Assembly: GCF_901000735.1 (NCBI RefSeq)
Contig: NC_081543.1
Location: 31,084,771 to 31,148,770, forward strand
Source: Corylus avellana
Lineage: Eukaryota > Streptophyta > Magnoliopsida > Fagales > Betulaceae
Direction of reading: 5' to 3'
Length of the DNA stretch: 64,000 nucleotides
The stretch's first letter is position 1. Each line of letters starts with the position of its first letter. Of this stretch, positions 1-10,671 are shown one piece after another. The notes beneath the pieces were generated by a model that worked only from the letters and a program-made list of their open reading frames with translations, searched no databases and had not been told where the DNA came from. The translations under genes and the position numbers were made by a program.

Positions 1-713
1 AAAACATCAACGTAAGGCACTGTACACTCATTCTGGCATGCATAATATCACCACTCCTAATCGAATGGTTAGATTTGCCATCCCATCTATCGCTTAGCAA
101 TCCCAAAAAGTAATAGGTTCCATGGACAAAAAAGAGACTAAAGTCAACTAAAAGAGCAAGTGGCTCATAGTGACCTAAAAATCGGCGCAAGAAAATGGCA
201 TTGGCAAAAGTATTGGGTGGAGTTACTTTTTGTCAGCCAGCGTCTTTGTCTTCTCACCATCATATTTCTAACTCAACTAAACAAATATTTGAAAATCTAA
301 TAATTTTTTAGGTTGGTAAAATCATTTAAGAAAGAAAAAAAAAAGATTTGGATAGACTAGATATACAATCGAACAACTCGGGTCAGAAAAATAGGCCTAA
401 GAGCCTAGGGTTCAAGTCAAGGTCATAAAGTATGAACCCTAAGTCTCTACGAGACTACGAAGACCAACACAAAGGAACAAAATAGAGAACATGTGATAAA
501 AAACTCAAGTGGCTCGATAAGTTGTGTCAGCATAGTCACTCTATGGTTTTATTCCAATTACTATGTGATTTTAGGCAAAGAATTTGACTAAGACCATACG
601 CACATAAGGAGATCAGGGAATTCTCATACACAATCTTTCTTACAAAAAAAAAAAACTTAGCCCTCTTTTTTTATAACGATACATCAGTTTTCTTTGCTAA
701 CATAAACATTAAA
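1..713. other. Intergenic, no gene seen
   Basis: AT-rich sequence left of the duplicated unit. No open frame with family resemblance, RNA gene or clear transposon ends were found. It stops resembling the sequence upstream of unit B at about 714, so it lies outside the A/B duplication. Confidence 0.5.
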
Positions 714-3416
714 GAGTTCTCCCACCAACAACCCCTAATAAATCTTTGACTATCTTTACTCATTTTGTAAGTATCTATTGACCGGATCCAAATGTGCCAT
801 CAACTACATTATCAATCATGACGTACCCAATTAGGATTCAAATTGTATGTTTTGTTTATTAATATAATAAAATTGAAAGATTTTTTAGTCTAAATGGATG
901 AAACTTAGCACTATGAGTTTGGATGGATTGGGATTGGGAAGATGCAATGTACACTTTCTTTCAATCCAAAACTCCAACTTGACTAAGGCATGCACAAATT
1001 GGCCACCTTCTTATTAAATCAGTGACGATAAAAATGGTGTCAAAATCATACATAGTGCACTGAAGGTTCCATTTTGCCATAATTATGGCCGTGGTCCGTG
1101 GATATGCCCAACGGAAGGCCATTGCTTTTCTGACAAGTCGGCATCCAACGATCTCACCCACACAGCACCCAAATCCGTTTTCCTTCCTTTCTCTGAAAAC
1201 GATTTCCCGTTGATATATCATGGCTTCAAGTCGTAAAACTCGGCGTGTAATTACACGTAGTATGAACACGTGCAGGGACATTTATTGAGATGAAAAAGTC
1301 TATAAAATAATTTAGGGTTCTATAATCATTAATTAATCGAGTTCAATGACGATGGGTTGAATATATTTCTTCTATGCTTAGGGGAGAAAGAGAAAAACAA
1401 AAAGTAGATGTTATTTTATTAAGTGCTGTTAAAGATGCGCAACTTGATATGACAATACATATATTTATGTTGTTATCAATACCACGATAACTGTCACTTA
1501 TTTATATATATATATATATATATATATGATTTTCCTTTAGTTTTGGTTAAATAAAAGAAATGTGAATGATTCATTTGAAGCACCTATGAATCAAGCAAAT
1601 AAATTAATGAAGGCAATGATTTGATAACCAATGGCTGCTGTGTTTCTCTCCTAGCAGCTGGGTGGCTATTAAGCATAAAGCTTGAGGGTAAATATACGTA
1701 ATGTGAAAATTAGATGTTTGTCTAATGATATTCAAAACACGTAAAGGGACTTTTATTTTAAGATCAAAGTTCAAAAAGTCCATAACTAAATATCTTCTTT
1801 TCTAGAAGCATGCATTAGCCGAGCTCAATGATAGCTTAAGTATTTCTTCTATGCTCAGGGGACAGAGACAAATCGTTAGCCAAGCAAGTCTACCTTTGTC
1901 CTTGGCAGCTTCTTTCCCCAAAGGAGATGCTCTTTTAGTGGTGCTGGCTTTCTATTTTATTCTTAAACTTTTGTTAATTGTATTGCTGATGTTAATTTAG
2001 CTTTAGCTTCATTTTAAAGTTTGAATGCTTTGAAAGTGTTTCAATGTGCCAATTTTCGTGCATATGCTTTAACCAAATAAGCCGCTTCCCGTCTTGTTTT
2101 TGGAAGTATTCCTACAGGATCTCCTATTTTCTCTTCCATTCAGATCAGAAATGGGAAAGATCCTCCTATGTAATCATTTTCCCTCATTCAATTAGAAAAA
2201 AAAAGATGGTGTATTCTTTGTAGCGATCATTGAGTGTTGATAGATATGCCATCATTTTTACTATAAGTATCTTATAGACTGATGTGACAATTCATGTGAC
2301 ATTTACTATAAGTACCATGTGGATTGTTATTTTAGTTTGTAAGTTCATGTATAACTTATTACTTTAGCTACTAATTAAACAATTAAATTTAATTGTAGTT
2401 GGCATATGATAGTGCCACGCAAATTGTCACGTCAATTTGTAAGGGGTTGTAGTTTCCCAAGACACACTATGTCAACTACTCTACAATTTTATGGTGCTAC
2501 ATGAAGTGTTAAATTAGTTTATAATGGATTGTTGTAAAAGTTGTAGCACCCAAACATTTTTCCAATAAATAATCAATTGAAGGTCCACTACTTATGGCAA
2601 TTAATCAATTTGGGAGAATATTGTTAACTACAAGTTTTTTATAAATTGATATGATAATCCATGTTGTACTTATTAGGCGATCAACTATTAAAAAATTAAA
2701 TTTATTTGTCAAATATAAGGGATAGTAATAAAAATAGTATCCTCCAACACCCACCTTTTCTCAATTATATTTTCCTAAAATTGAGATGTGATGAGCACTT
2801 CAGACTTTTTGTTCAAATACAAATGTTTTCCTAACTTTTTGTTCAAATACAAACATTTTCCTAAAATTGAGATGTGATGAGCACCTTGGATTTTTAGTTC
2901 AAAATACAGACATTCTTTATGGTAGTCTTATGGGAAGGATGTTTGCACATGTCTCCTGCAGGACAAACATCTATTTTATTTTATTTTTGTTTTTTTGTCG
3001 GTGTGTAAAAGTTTATTTCACAGTGGAACTGAATGAGAAAAGAGAAGCATATTAGCCATTAGGTGCTGTTTTAAACAGTGATTTTGAGGTACTATGAATG
3101 ACAAATTATAGCAAAGCAACTGGTAGTGTGGAGAGAATCTCCTTGAGCTCTTTTCATGACCACCATTTTACAAGAGAACCATCAATGTTCTTTTCTGCAC
3201 CTGTCATCTTCTGCACACTGCACTATTGGGTGATTGACCCACACATCTGCAGCTTACAGAGTCCCAATGGCTAGAGTTAAATCCACTCCCACATAAAGAA
3301 TCTCTCCTACCAAAAACGTTATCATAACCACCTCGTGGTGGAGAAATAAAGAGGGCCAATGATGAGGTCAGACTTGCCACTGCAGCAAAACCAAGCAGCT
3401 CACATGCTAATTTTGT
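714..3416 (+). other. Upstream region of YSL copy A
   Basis: Non-coding 2.7 kb. It holds a TA microsatellite (1501-1528) and a stretch (about 2225-2560) resembling a common plant MITE; a related piece is at about 44540-44690. A direct repeat containing ttttgttcaaatac and cctaaaattgagatgtgatg lies at about 2775-2890. A minus-strand open frame at 961-1281 is not preserved in unit B and is not called a gene. Confidence 0.5.
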
Positions 3417-3424
3417 TATAAATA
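3417..3424 (+). promoter_or_regulatory. Probable TATA box of YSL copy A
   Basis: TATAAATA, about 390 bases upstream of the start codon, identical in context to the one before copy B (36959-36966) and absent before copy C. The leader between it and the ATG would be long and could hold a small intron. Position and conservation are the only evidence. Confidence 0.5.
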
Positions 3425-3809
3425 TTGTGATCCATATCTCAAACACTCATGCCAAGTTCTTCTTTCCTTTATAATTTTTCACTGATCTTTCTTGATCTTT
3501 TATCAAATAAAATATAGATTGTACCTAACCTGAGATATTTTCACCTGTAAGGGTCGTTGCAAGCAGTGAGAAAGGTGTCTAATTATTGGTTAAAAGAAGA
3601 AGAAGACAGAGAATCAATTGACAACTTGTGCTGGTTCATGCATATACAGTTCTGGTGAGTCTGTGCATGGAAACTCCAGTTCTTCTTATAAATCTGTCAT
3701 TCTTATAAGTCTCATTGTACGAGTCTATATGTGCATGAAACTAGTTGACTTTTGTTCTAACAAAAGAAAGTTTTTTCAGTGGGGCAGAGGGTTTAATTCT
3801 TTAGGAGAA

Positions 3810-6800
3810 ATGAACATAGAAGAAGCCAAAGAAAAGAAAGAGATTGAGAGGGAAGAGTTAGAAGGACTACCTGCTGATCATGAATCCGAGGGGCCGAAGA
3901 GATTCCAGCCATGGACACAACAGATAACAGTAAGGGGAATAGTAGTGAGCATTATTATTGGAACCATGTACAGCATCATAGCCATGAAGCTCAACCTCAC
4001 AACAGGGATAGTTCCTAATCTAAATGTCTCTGCTGCCCTTCTGGCTTTCGTGTTCGTCCGGACATGGATAAAACTGCTCCATAGAGCTGGGATTGTATCA
4101 AAGCCCTTCACTCGGCAAGAGAACACCATGATACAAACTTGTGCAGTTGCATGCTATAGCATTGCTGTTGGAGGTTTGAGGCTTTAATTTTTCAAACTTT
4201 TCATTTTAATTTCTCGTTTTTCTTTTTCGTATTCGAATTCCTAGCAATTTCCTGTTCTGATTGCTGGTGAGAGATTCCTATTAACTTACATGATCCCATA
4301 TTAACTCTAACAAACTTACATCGACGGTTCGAATTACTAGCAATCTAAATAGTTACCATCTTTATCCCACTTTTTCCATATTTTTTAAATATACTCTTGA
4401 CATGTCTTTTTCTCTTTTGGGCTGCAGGTGGATTTGCTTCTTATCTCTTGGGATTAAACAAGAGGACATATGAGTTGTCAGGGGTCAACAATGAGGGGAA
4501 CACCCTAAGGAGTGTCAAGGAGCCTGGATTTGGTTGGATGACTGGCTACCTTTATCTAGTCTGCTTTGTTGGTCTTTTTGCCTTGGTTCCTTTGAGGAAG
4601 GTACGTACATCTAGTCTCTTTCATCTTCTTTCTTGAAAATTTGCAAAGTGCGCGCAACTACTTTTTCCCCAACAGATTAGGTTAAAAGCTGCCTATAACT
4701 TGTTAAATCATCATATATTCTAAAGTTTAAGAAAATCAAAATATTAATTTGATTATTTAATTAATATTTTAAACCTCTACGTAGATTCGAACTTTTCCTC
4801 AATAATTAAGGTCCAACCCTTGAATATTTAACCGAAATAAAAGTAAATCCTGAAGTCAAATTTAAATTCAACCTATGATTCAATATCATGTTAAATAACT
4901 ATTTATTCTAAAAGTTTAAGGTTAATTTAAGAGTAATGCTTAGTAGTATATTTTTATACGACTGTTATACAACTTGATGATGCGGCAATGAAAATTAGCC
5001 ATTGACTAGCACTTATTAAAAAAAAAAAAAAAAATCAAAGTCTGATTTTGATTGTCACATCATCTTATTTATATGGAAATTGTATAGTAGGGTACTAAAT
5101 AACATTATTCTTAATTTAATTAATATTCTAAGAGTTATAAACACTTAAAATAAGGTCTTTATTAGTCTTTAACAATTTTCTTTCTTCTTAATTAGTGGTA
5201 ATTTTTGGAACTGGACTTGTGTTGAAATCACTAAAGATAGCAAACCATGATCAGTTTTATGTTAAAAAAAAAAACAATTGCCAGAAAAATTCGGCAAGGT
5301 TATCATTGAAAAGTGGGCATTTCTTTCTTCTTATCAAACCATCATTGCAGATTTAAAGGATTCACACCCCACCGTGATATTTTTGTGCTTTTCTGGCCCA
5401 ATATGAAGATCTCATTTTCCCTTTTATGCTTATGTCATTCCCATTGTTCTGCAGATAATGATAGTAGACCTCCAATTAACATATCCAAGTGGCCTGGCAA
5501 CTGCAGTTCTCATCAATGGCTTTCATACCCAGGGGGATAAGATGGCCAAGTAAACCTCTTTTTCAGTATCTCTCACCTTTTTAATGAAACTAAAATCCTA
5601 TAAAGAATCAAACCTCAAAAAGAAAAAAATATTATGCAGGAAGCAAGTTGGGGGGTTCATGAAATACTTTTCAGTAAGCTTCTTGTGGGGTTTCTTCAAG
5701 TGGTTTTTCAGTGGCAAAGAGGAGTGTGGTGGGTTCGCACAGTTCCCAACGTTTGGATTGAAAGCATGGAAGCAAACGTATGTATTTTCTCTCTTCTTTG
5801 CTTCATTGAGCTCAACGTGTTAGCAATCTTAATTGTTAAAAGTATATAGTCTTAAGAGCAAATGTCTCTGTCTCAATCTGCCTCCACAGTTTATTTTATA
5901 TTTCAATTAAATATTTTACAGTGCTGGCCTTTACTTGTTGATCGATAATTTAACCCCAAAACCCAAAATCTCGTATTAAAGAGCGTGAAAATTCGATGAA
6001 AAGTATTAGAGTATTAATTAAATGACTATCAAATTTTGCAGATTCTACTTCGACTTTAGCATGACATTTGTTGGGGCCGGGATGATTTGCTCCCACCTTG
6101 TGAACCTATCTTTGCTTCTTGGTGCTGTGCTCTCATATGGAATAATGTGGCCGCTTATAGATCGGCTTAAAGGAGATTGGTTTCTTGAGAGCTTGCAAGA
6201 GAGTGACATGAAGAGCCTATATGGTTACAAGGTCTTTTTCTTATACTAAGATTTTCAGTAATTTTGTTGTTTAAATTGCTAATAATTTAACCAACAAATA
6301 TGAAAGAGCCCATATGAAACTTACCTACCCAAATAGGTTGATGGACATCTCATAATTCATTTGAATAAGTGGATCCCATATGAGTTATATATCCTAATTA
6401 TTAACAATTCGTACCCAAATTACTGTAGATCCCAATCCCTCTCTCTTCCAAATTCATATTTACTTCCTTTGCTACCCATGATCGCCCATTTACACCATTA
6501 TTTCTTGGGCAGGTTTTCATCTCCGTTGCTTTGATCCTAGGTGATGGGATTTACAATTTCATCAAGATATTGGCATGCACAGTCATTAACATCCGAAGCA
6601 GACTGAAGAACAAGGGCCTCAACAAGGGTAATATATACCTACAATAGCCTCGAATTCTCCTTTTCCGTACAATTTTAGTAGGTTTCCACTTGGCTAGATG
6701 TTAAAGTATTAACAAAATAATTATATTTGTACTTTTCTATCAATTTAAGCTTTTGAAACAATTTTTTTATTTTTTATTTTTCTTTTTTTTTATTAATTTA

Positions 6801-7961
6801 AGGTTTTGAGATGACTGGTGATTTACTATGATATTAACTTCCTATTTAAGTAAAAACATTTTACAAATTAACTTGGTAAATTTGGTTGGCATCTCACAAA
6901 ATCCATCAAAATTAACCAATAAACATAGGTGAAGAAGATGAGTATGGCGAAGAGAAACCCATGGAAGCTTTGAAACCACGACAAAGTAATTTACGGGTTC
7001 ATACCTCTAACATTTGATCTTCTTCTCCCCCGCAGGTGAGGATGGTGAAGAGAAACCCATAGAAGCTTTGAAACAGAATGAAATTTTCCTGAGAGAAAAC
7101 ATTCCCATGTGGGTTGCAACCGTTGGATACGTCGTCTTCGCCATCTTGTCCATAATCGTGATCCCATTCATGTTCCCTCAACTGAAATGGTACTATGTCG
7201 TGGTAGCCTATTTTCTTGCTCCATCTCTAGCATTCTGCAATGCCTATGGCGCAGGTCTCACGGATATAAACATGGCCTATAATTATGGAAAAGTAGCCCT
7301 CTTCGTCTTGGCTGCGTTGAGCGGAAAAGAAGACGGTCTGGTGGCGGGTCTGGTTGGGTGTGGTCTCATCAAATCTGTTGTTTCTGTGGCTTGCATTCTG
7401 ATGCAGGATTTCAAAACAGCCCATCTGACTTTCACTTCCCCTAGAGCAATGTTCGTGAACCAAGCCATTGGCACGGCTTTAGGCTGTCTAACAGCTCCTC
7501 TTAGCTTCTTCCTTTTCTACAAGGCATTTGATGTGGGAAACCCTAATGGAGAGTTCAAAGCTCCTTATGCATTGATCTACAGAAACATGGCAATTCTAGG
7601 TGTTCAAGGCTTCTCTGCTCTGCCTCACCACTGCCTGCAACTTTGTTATGGCTTCTTCGCCTTTGCGGTGGGAGTCAACGTAGTGAGAGATTTGTCGCCG
7701 AAGAAGGTCGGAAAATTTATGCCACTTCCTATGGTCATGGCTGTGCCTTTTCTAGTTGGGGCATACTTTGCAATTGATATGTGCCTTGGGACTTTGGTTG
7801 TGTTTGTGTGGCACAAGATCAACTCCAAGAAGGCTGAGTTGATGGTTCCTGCAGTGGCTTCTGGATTAATTTGTGGGGAGGGGCTTTGGACACTTCCTGC
7901 TGCAGTTCTAGCTTTGGCCAAAATAAATCCTCCCATTTGCATGAAATTTGTGCCTTCCTAG
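3810..7961 (+). CDS. YSL: Yellow stripe-like metal-nicotianamine transporter, copy A
   Basis: Oligopeptide-transporter superfamily protein of the YSL1/2/3 type. The family moves iron and other metals chelated by nicotianamine across membranes, usually the plasma membrane of vascular cells. Exons with GT-AG borders: 3810-4173, 4428-4600, 5455-5549, 5640-5777, 6042-6231, 6513-6627, 7036-7961. They join in frame to 666 residues, normal for the family. Seen: a charged N-terminus, then [20 protein letters not shown], the [17 protein letters not shown] stretch, [37 protein letters not shown] (about residue 430) and a C-terminal ICMKF; many hydrophobic spans. The ATG at 3810 is chosen because copies B and C share it and the upstream frame in B is not open. 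Copy A lacks the two residues that give B and C the extra DQQ-type acidic segment. Which of YSL1, 2 or 3 is closest is not resolved. Confidence 0.93.
4931..5110. mobile_element. MITE in intron 2 of YSL copy A
   Basis: Foldback element starting gagtaatgcttagtag and ending with the approximate inverse near aataacattattc. It is flanked by the perfect 9-base direct repeat ttaatttaa (4922-4930 and 5111-5119). The 9-base target duplication suggests Mutator-type mobilisation. The same insertion is in copy B (38481-38680) but not in copy C. Confidence 0.75.
6929..6979 (+). other. Partial duplicate of the start of exon 7 inside intron 6
   Basis: About 50 bases in intron 6, preceded by AG, repeat the start of exon 7: both encode a GE..GEEKP.EALK segment. 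Used as an acceptor, it would stay in phase with exon 6 for about 28 codons, then meet TGA at 7014-7016. Copy B has the same duplicate (40446-40496); copy C does not. It may be a cryptic splice site or just debris. Confidence 0.6.
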
Positions 7962-8437
7962 AAAAGCTCTAAAACGATTTGTAGGGAGAAAGGTAATAAA
8001 TAATATACTGCTAGGTTTATCGCTGGTTTAGATTAGTAGTGCCAGGTGCAAATAATATCATACACCAGTGATAACTGATATGTGCAGGGTTGAATAGTTC
8101 TCAAACAACAATAAGAATGCATCTTATTGCTTTTCGTTGTTTTGGCGAGGGGTGAGGCTAATCCTCCACCATCCTGTGTGATTTCCTTTTGTTCTCTTTT
8201 TCCTTTTGGAGTTCAGTATGACTAGCAATATTTAACACGATCCGCAAGCCCAAAATAAACATGAACACAACATGAAATTAAAGCGTTAGGGCTTAGTGTA
8301 ATAGGGTTCAGATCAAAACGGGTTGACCTGATTAGACGCAATTAATAAGCATGTCAAATGTAGTTCAACCCGCGTAACCCATATTTCTTTCACCATATCT
8401 TACTTGTGCATTTCCTCATTTCATGGATAAGCGCCCT

Positions 8438-8548
8438 TCATGTGCATTACCATCATAATCATGGCATTCATATGCATTATCATCACAATCATGGCACATA
8501 CCAAACATTAAGGTACTTCATGTGCATTATAATCATAATCATGGCATA
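8438..8548 (+). repeat. Three imperfect 30-base repeats
   Basis: Three units of the form tcatgtgcattaycatcata followed by atcatggca, at 8438, 8468 and 8519, the last after a 21-base spacer. Repeated at 41951-42060 in unit B. Confidence 0.7.
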
Positions 8549-9119
8549 TACCAACAGTTAGGTATTAAAATAAAACCTGGCATGTGCCTTTATGTAGACA
8601 AGGATCGAGATCTCCCAACTGTTAACAGAAGTCATTTATAAAAGCATACTTATCATTTTTATTGGGAGTTTATGATGCTTGCTTACTTGGATGCTGGCAG
8701 GCTTGGTAGTAGTCCCCGTTCCACTTTAACCCTACAATTTATCACACAAACATGTTTAGAGAAATTCGTCTCTAATTTGTCAGAAAATAAGAAAGGACTA
8801 TACTGTCCAGAATTTTATTTTCCGAATAGCTCTCCTCCCCTCTCTCTCCAATTTAAAGTCCTTGAACTTTATTAAATGCTAAGTTATCCAAGTCTGAAAT
8901 TTCTGGACAGCCCCTGGTTTTCTCTTTATTTTTTATCAAATTCCAAATACAACAAATCACATAGGAGTTTATAAATTTCTGGTATCATCAAAATAAATCC
9001 AAACTTAATCATATGATCTAATAGTTCCTCAAATATCCAATAAGAAAATTATCTAGTTTGAATACGCTATATTCCTTCTTATAATATTTATTTGTCCCTT
9101 ATTAAATCCTTTACTTGAT

Positions 9120-9300
9120 TAACCAAAACGTCCTCTGTCCATTTCCAATAAAATTGTCCTTTTGTCCAGTCAAAAATGTCCTTTGCCCTTGTCCAGGTAA
9201 AATATGTCTTATGTCCAGTGTCCAGTTCCAGGTAAAAACATCCGTATTCAATGTTCAGGTATTCTTTGTCCAGGTAAAATGTCTTTTTGTCCATGTGCAA
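9120..9300 (+). repeat. Clustered gtccag / tccaggtaaaa motifs
   Basis: About ten copies of tgtcc(a/t), several extended to gtccaggtaaaat, at irregular spacing; the same cluster is at 42640-42810. Degenerate short tandem repeat of unknown origin. Confidence 0.55.
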
Positions 9301-10145
9301 GAGAAATATTCATTACAACATTACGCATTTAATTATGCATTACCAACTGAATATGCAAAAGATTAAGTAACTTTAATGGCTGTGTGAACTAATATCCAAT
9401 TAGATACTTCGAAAATAATCAAGAGAGAAAATCCAACACCTAACCAATTAAAGGTTAAAACTTTCATTTCCTTTCTCACTTATGCATTTCCTTAGTCCCC
9501 GAACAGTGGATACAATGTTAGATCTATTATCTATACAAATTCAACAACAATCCAACCCACATGTAGAAAGTCCAAACTTTAGCAAATCACCTATTAATTA
9601 TTCCGACAGTATTCCAATACCCAGAAAATTTGCCACCAAACATTACCAAACACTTCAATTGTTTGGTCACTCATCAACACAATTCAAAACAAATGAACCC
9701 AATTCCATCAATCTGCCATAACAACCCAAACATCCTATCAAAATCGATCCCAACAGAGACCCAATCACATTCGGCCAAAACAGAGAACCCCAAACAACAT
9801 CAAAACACATTAGCAACCCAAAATCCACAACAACCGAATATTGCTAACAATTTACACCCCAAAATCACCCTACTCGACCATAAATCAAAACCCAAAATCC
9901 CCTCAATTACAAATCAACACCCATTCAATTAATCCACCAAATTCTTCAATAAATCACGAGACTTAGAATTACCCACAACGATTACTTTCATTCAAACTCA
10001 AATGGAAACGTACAGTGAAAGAAACTGAGAGAGAGAGATAGTTACCTCCATTTTCGTCTTCCTCCAGCTTTTGTGCAAAAAGAGCAACAATTCTGGTTTT
10101 GAGGAGAGAGAGACGAAATTAAGTGGAAGAGAGAGACCAATACCT

Positions 10146-10671
10146 CATGTTCTTCCTTTAATCCACTGTCATTCCGAGAGAGAGGGAGGCGTGAGATAGA
10201 CTGATAGAGAGAGAGAGAGAGAGAGAGTTGAGGATTGAGCGGAAGAGAGGAAGGGCTTTTCTTCTTGTTGCAGAGGAGAGAGGGAGTTCGCTCCTTTTAT
10301 TGGAGAAAGGCACCTCTTTTTCTTTTTCTTTTTTTAGGAGAAAGGGTCCTGCTATGCGGCGGACCCGGGTACTCCCCCAGTCCGCCCAATATGACGTGGC
10401 CTTGTGCCACGTCCAAACTTTTTTTTTAAGGGAGAAAACACGTATCACTGAACCCAACCTGGCCAGATGATTTTTCTAAAAATCTCTCCCCTCCTCTCTC
10501 TCTCTCTCTCTCTAGGCTCTCCTCTTCCCTCTTTGCTCTCATCTCACCTATTGCCGGCCATCGGAGACCACCAATGCCAAGTATCATTTATGACGATCCA
10601 CCCACTTCTCCGGTGGCAAGCATCATTTACAATGAAGGTATTAACTTTTGAATTTACATCACATTTATTGG
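10146..10671. other. Spacer after unit A
   Basis: No gene. It contains GA/CT microsatellites (10205-10228, 10493-10514) and a GC-richer patch (10350-10415) with gacgtggcc and gccacgtcc, an inverted G-box-like pair. Confidence 0.45.

Larger units (their letters stand above)
714..10145. repeat. Segmental duplication unit A (YSL copy A with flanks)
   Basis: From about 714 (gagttctcccaccaacaacc) to about 10145 (agagaccaatacc) this block matches 25434-43667 almost continuously through upstream region, exons, introns and 3' flank. The match ends abruptly on both sides. Unit B differs mainly by insertions at 26602-34131, 35740-35982 and 36007-36818. Unit A lacks about 190 bases present in B near 26270-26455, where A has a TA run (1501-1528), and carries about 45 bases in intron 6 that B lacks. 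Boundaries were read by eye and are good to about 10 bases. Confidence 0.9.
7962..10145. other. 3' flank of YSL copy A, non-coding
   Basis: 3' UTR and flanking sequence nearly identical to 41479-43667. At about 8235-8370 it resembles a dispersed element also found behind copy C (57460-57600). The short open frames here (for example 9482-9932) are low-complexity, asparagine- and proline-rich, and have no family resemblance; they are not called. Confidence 0.6.

Noticed and set aside
961..1281. 106-codon minus-strand frame upstream of YSL copy A
   Set aside because: The matching region in unit B (25745-25942) is frameshifted and shortened with no sign of protein-level conservation, and no family is recognised.
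7014..7181. Minus-strand frames opposite exon 7 (also 40516-40698, 56225-56452)
   Set aside because: Shadows of the YSL exon on the other strand; their conservation follows from the sense protein.
9482..9932. Proline/asparagine-rich frames present in both units (also 42994-43444)
   Set aside because: Overlapping frames of low complexity with no start context or domain; their presence in both units reflects the recent DNA duplication.
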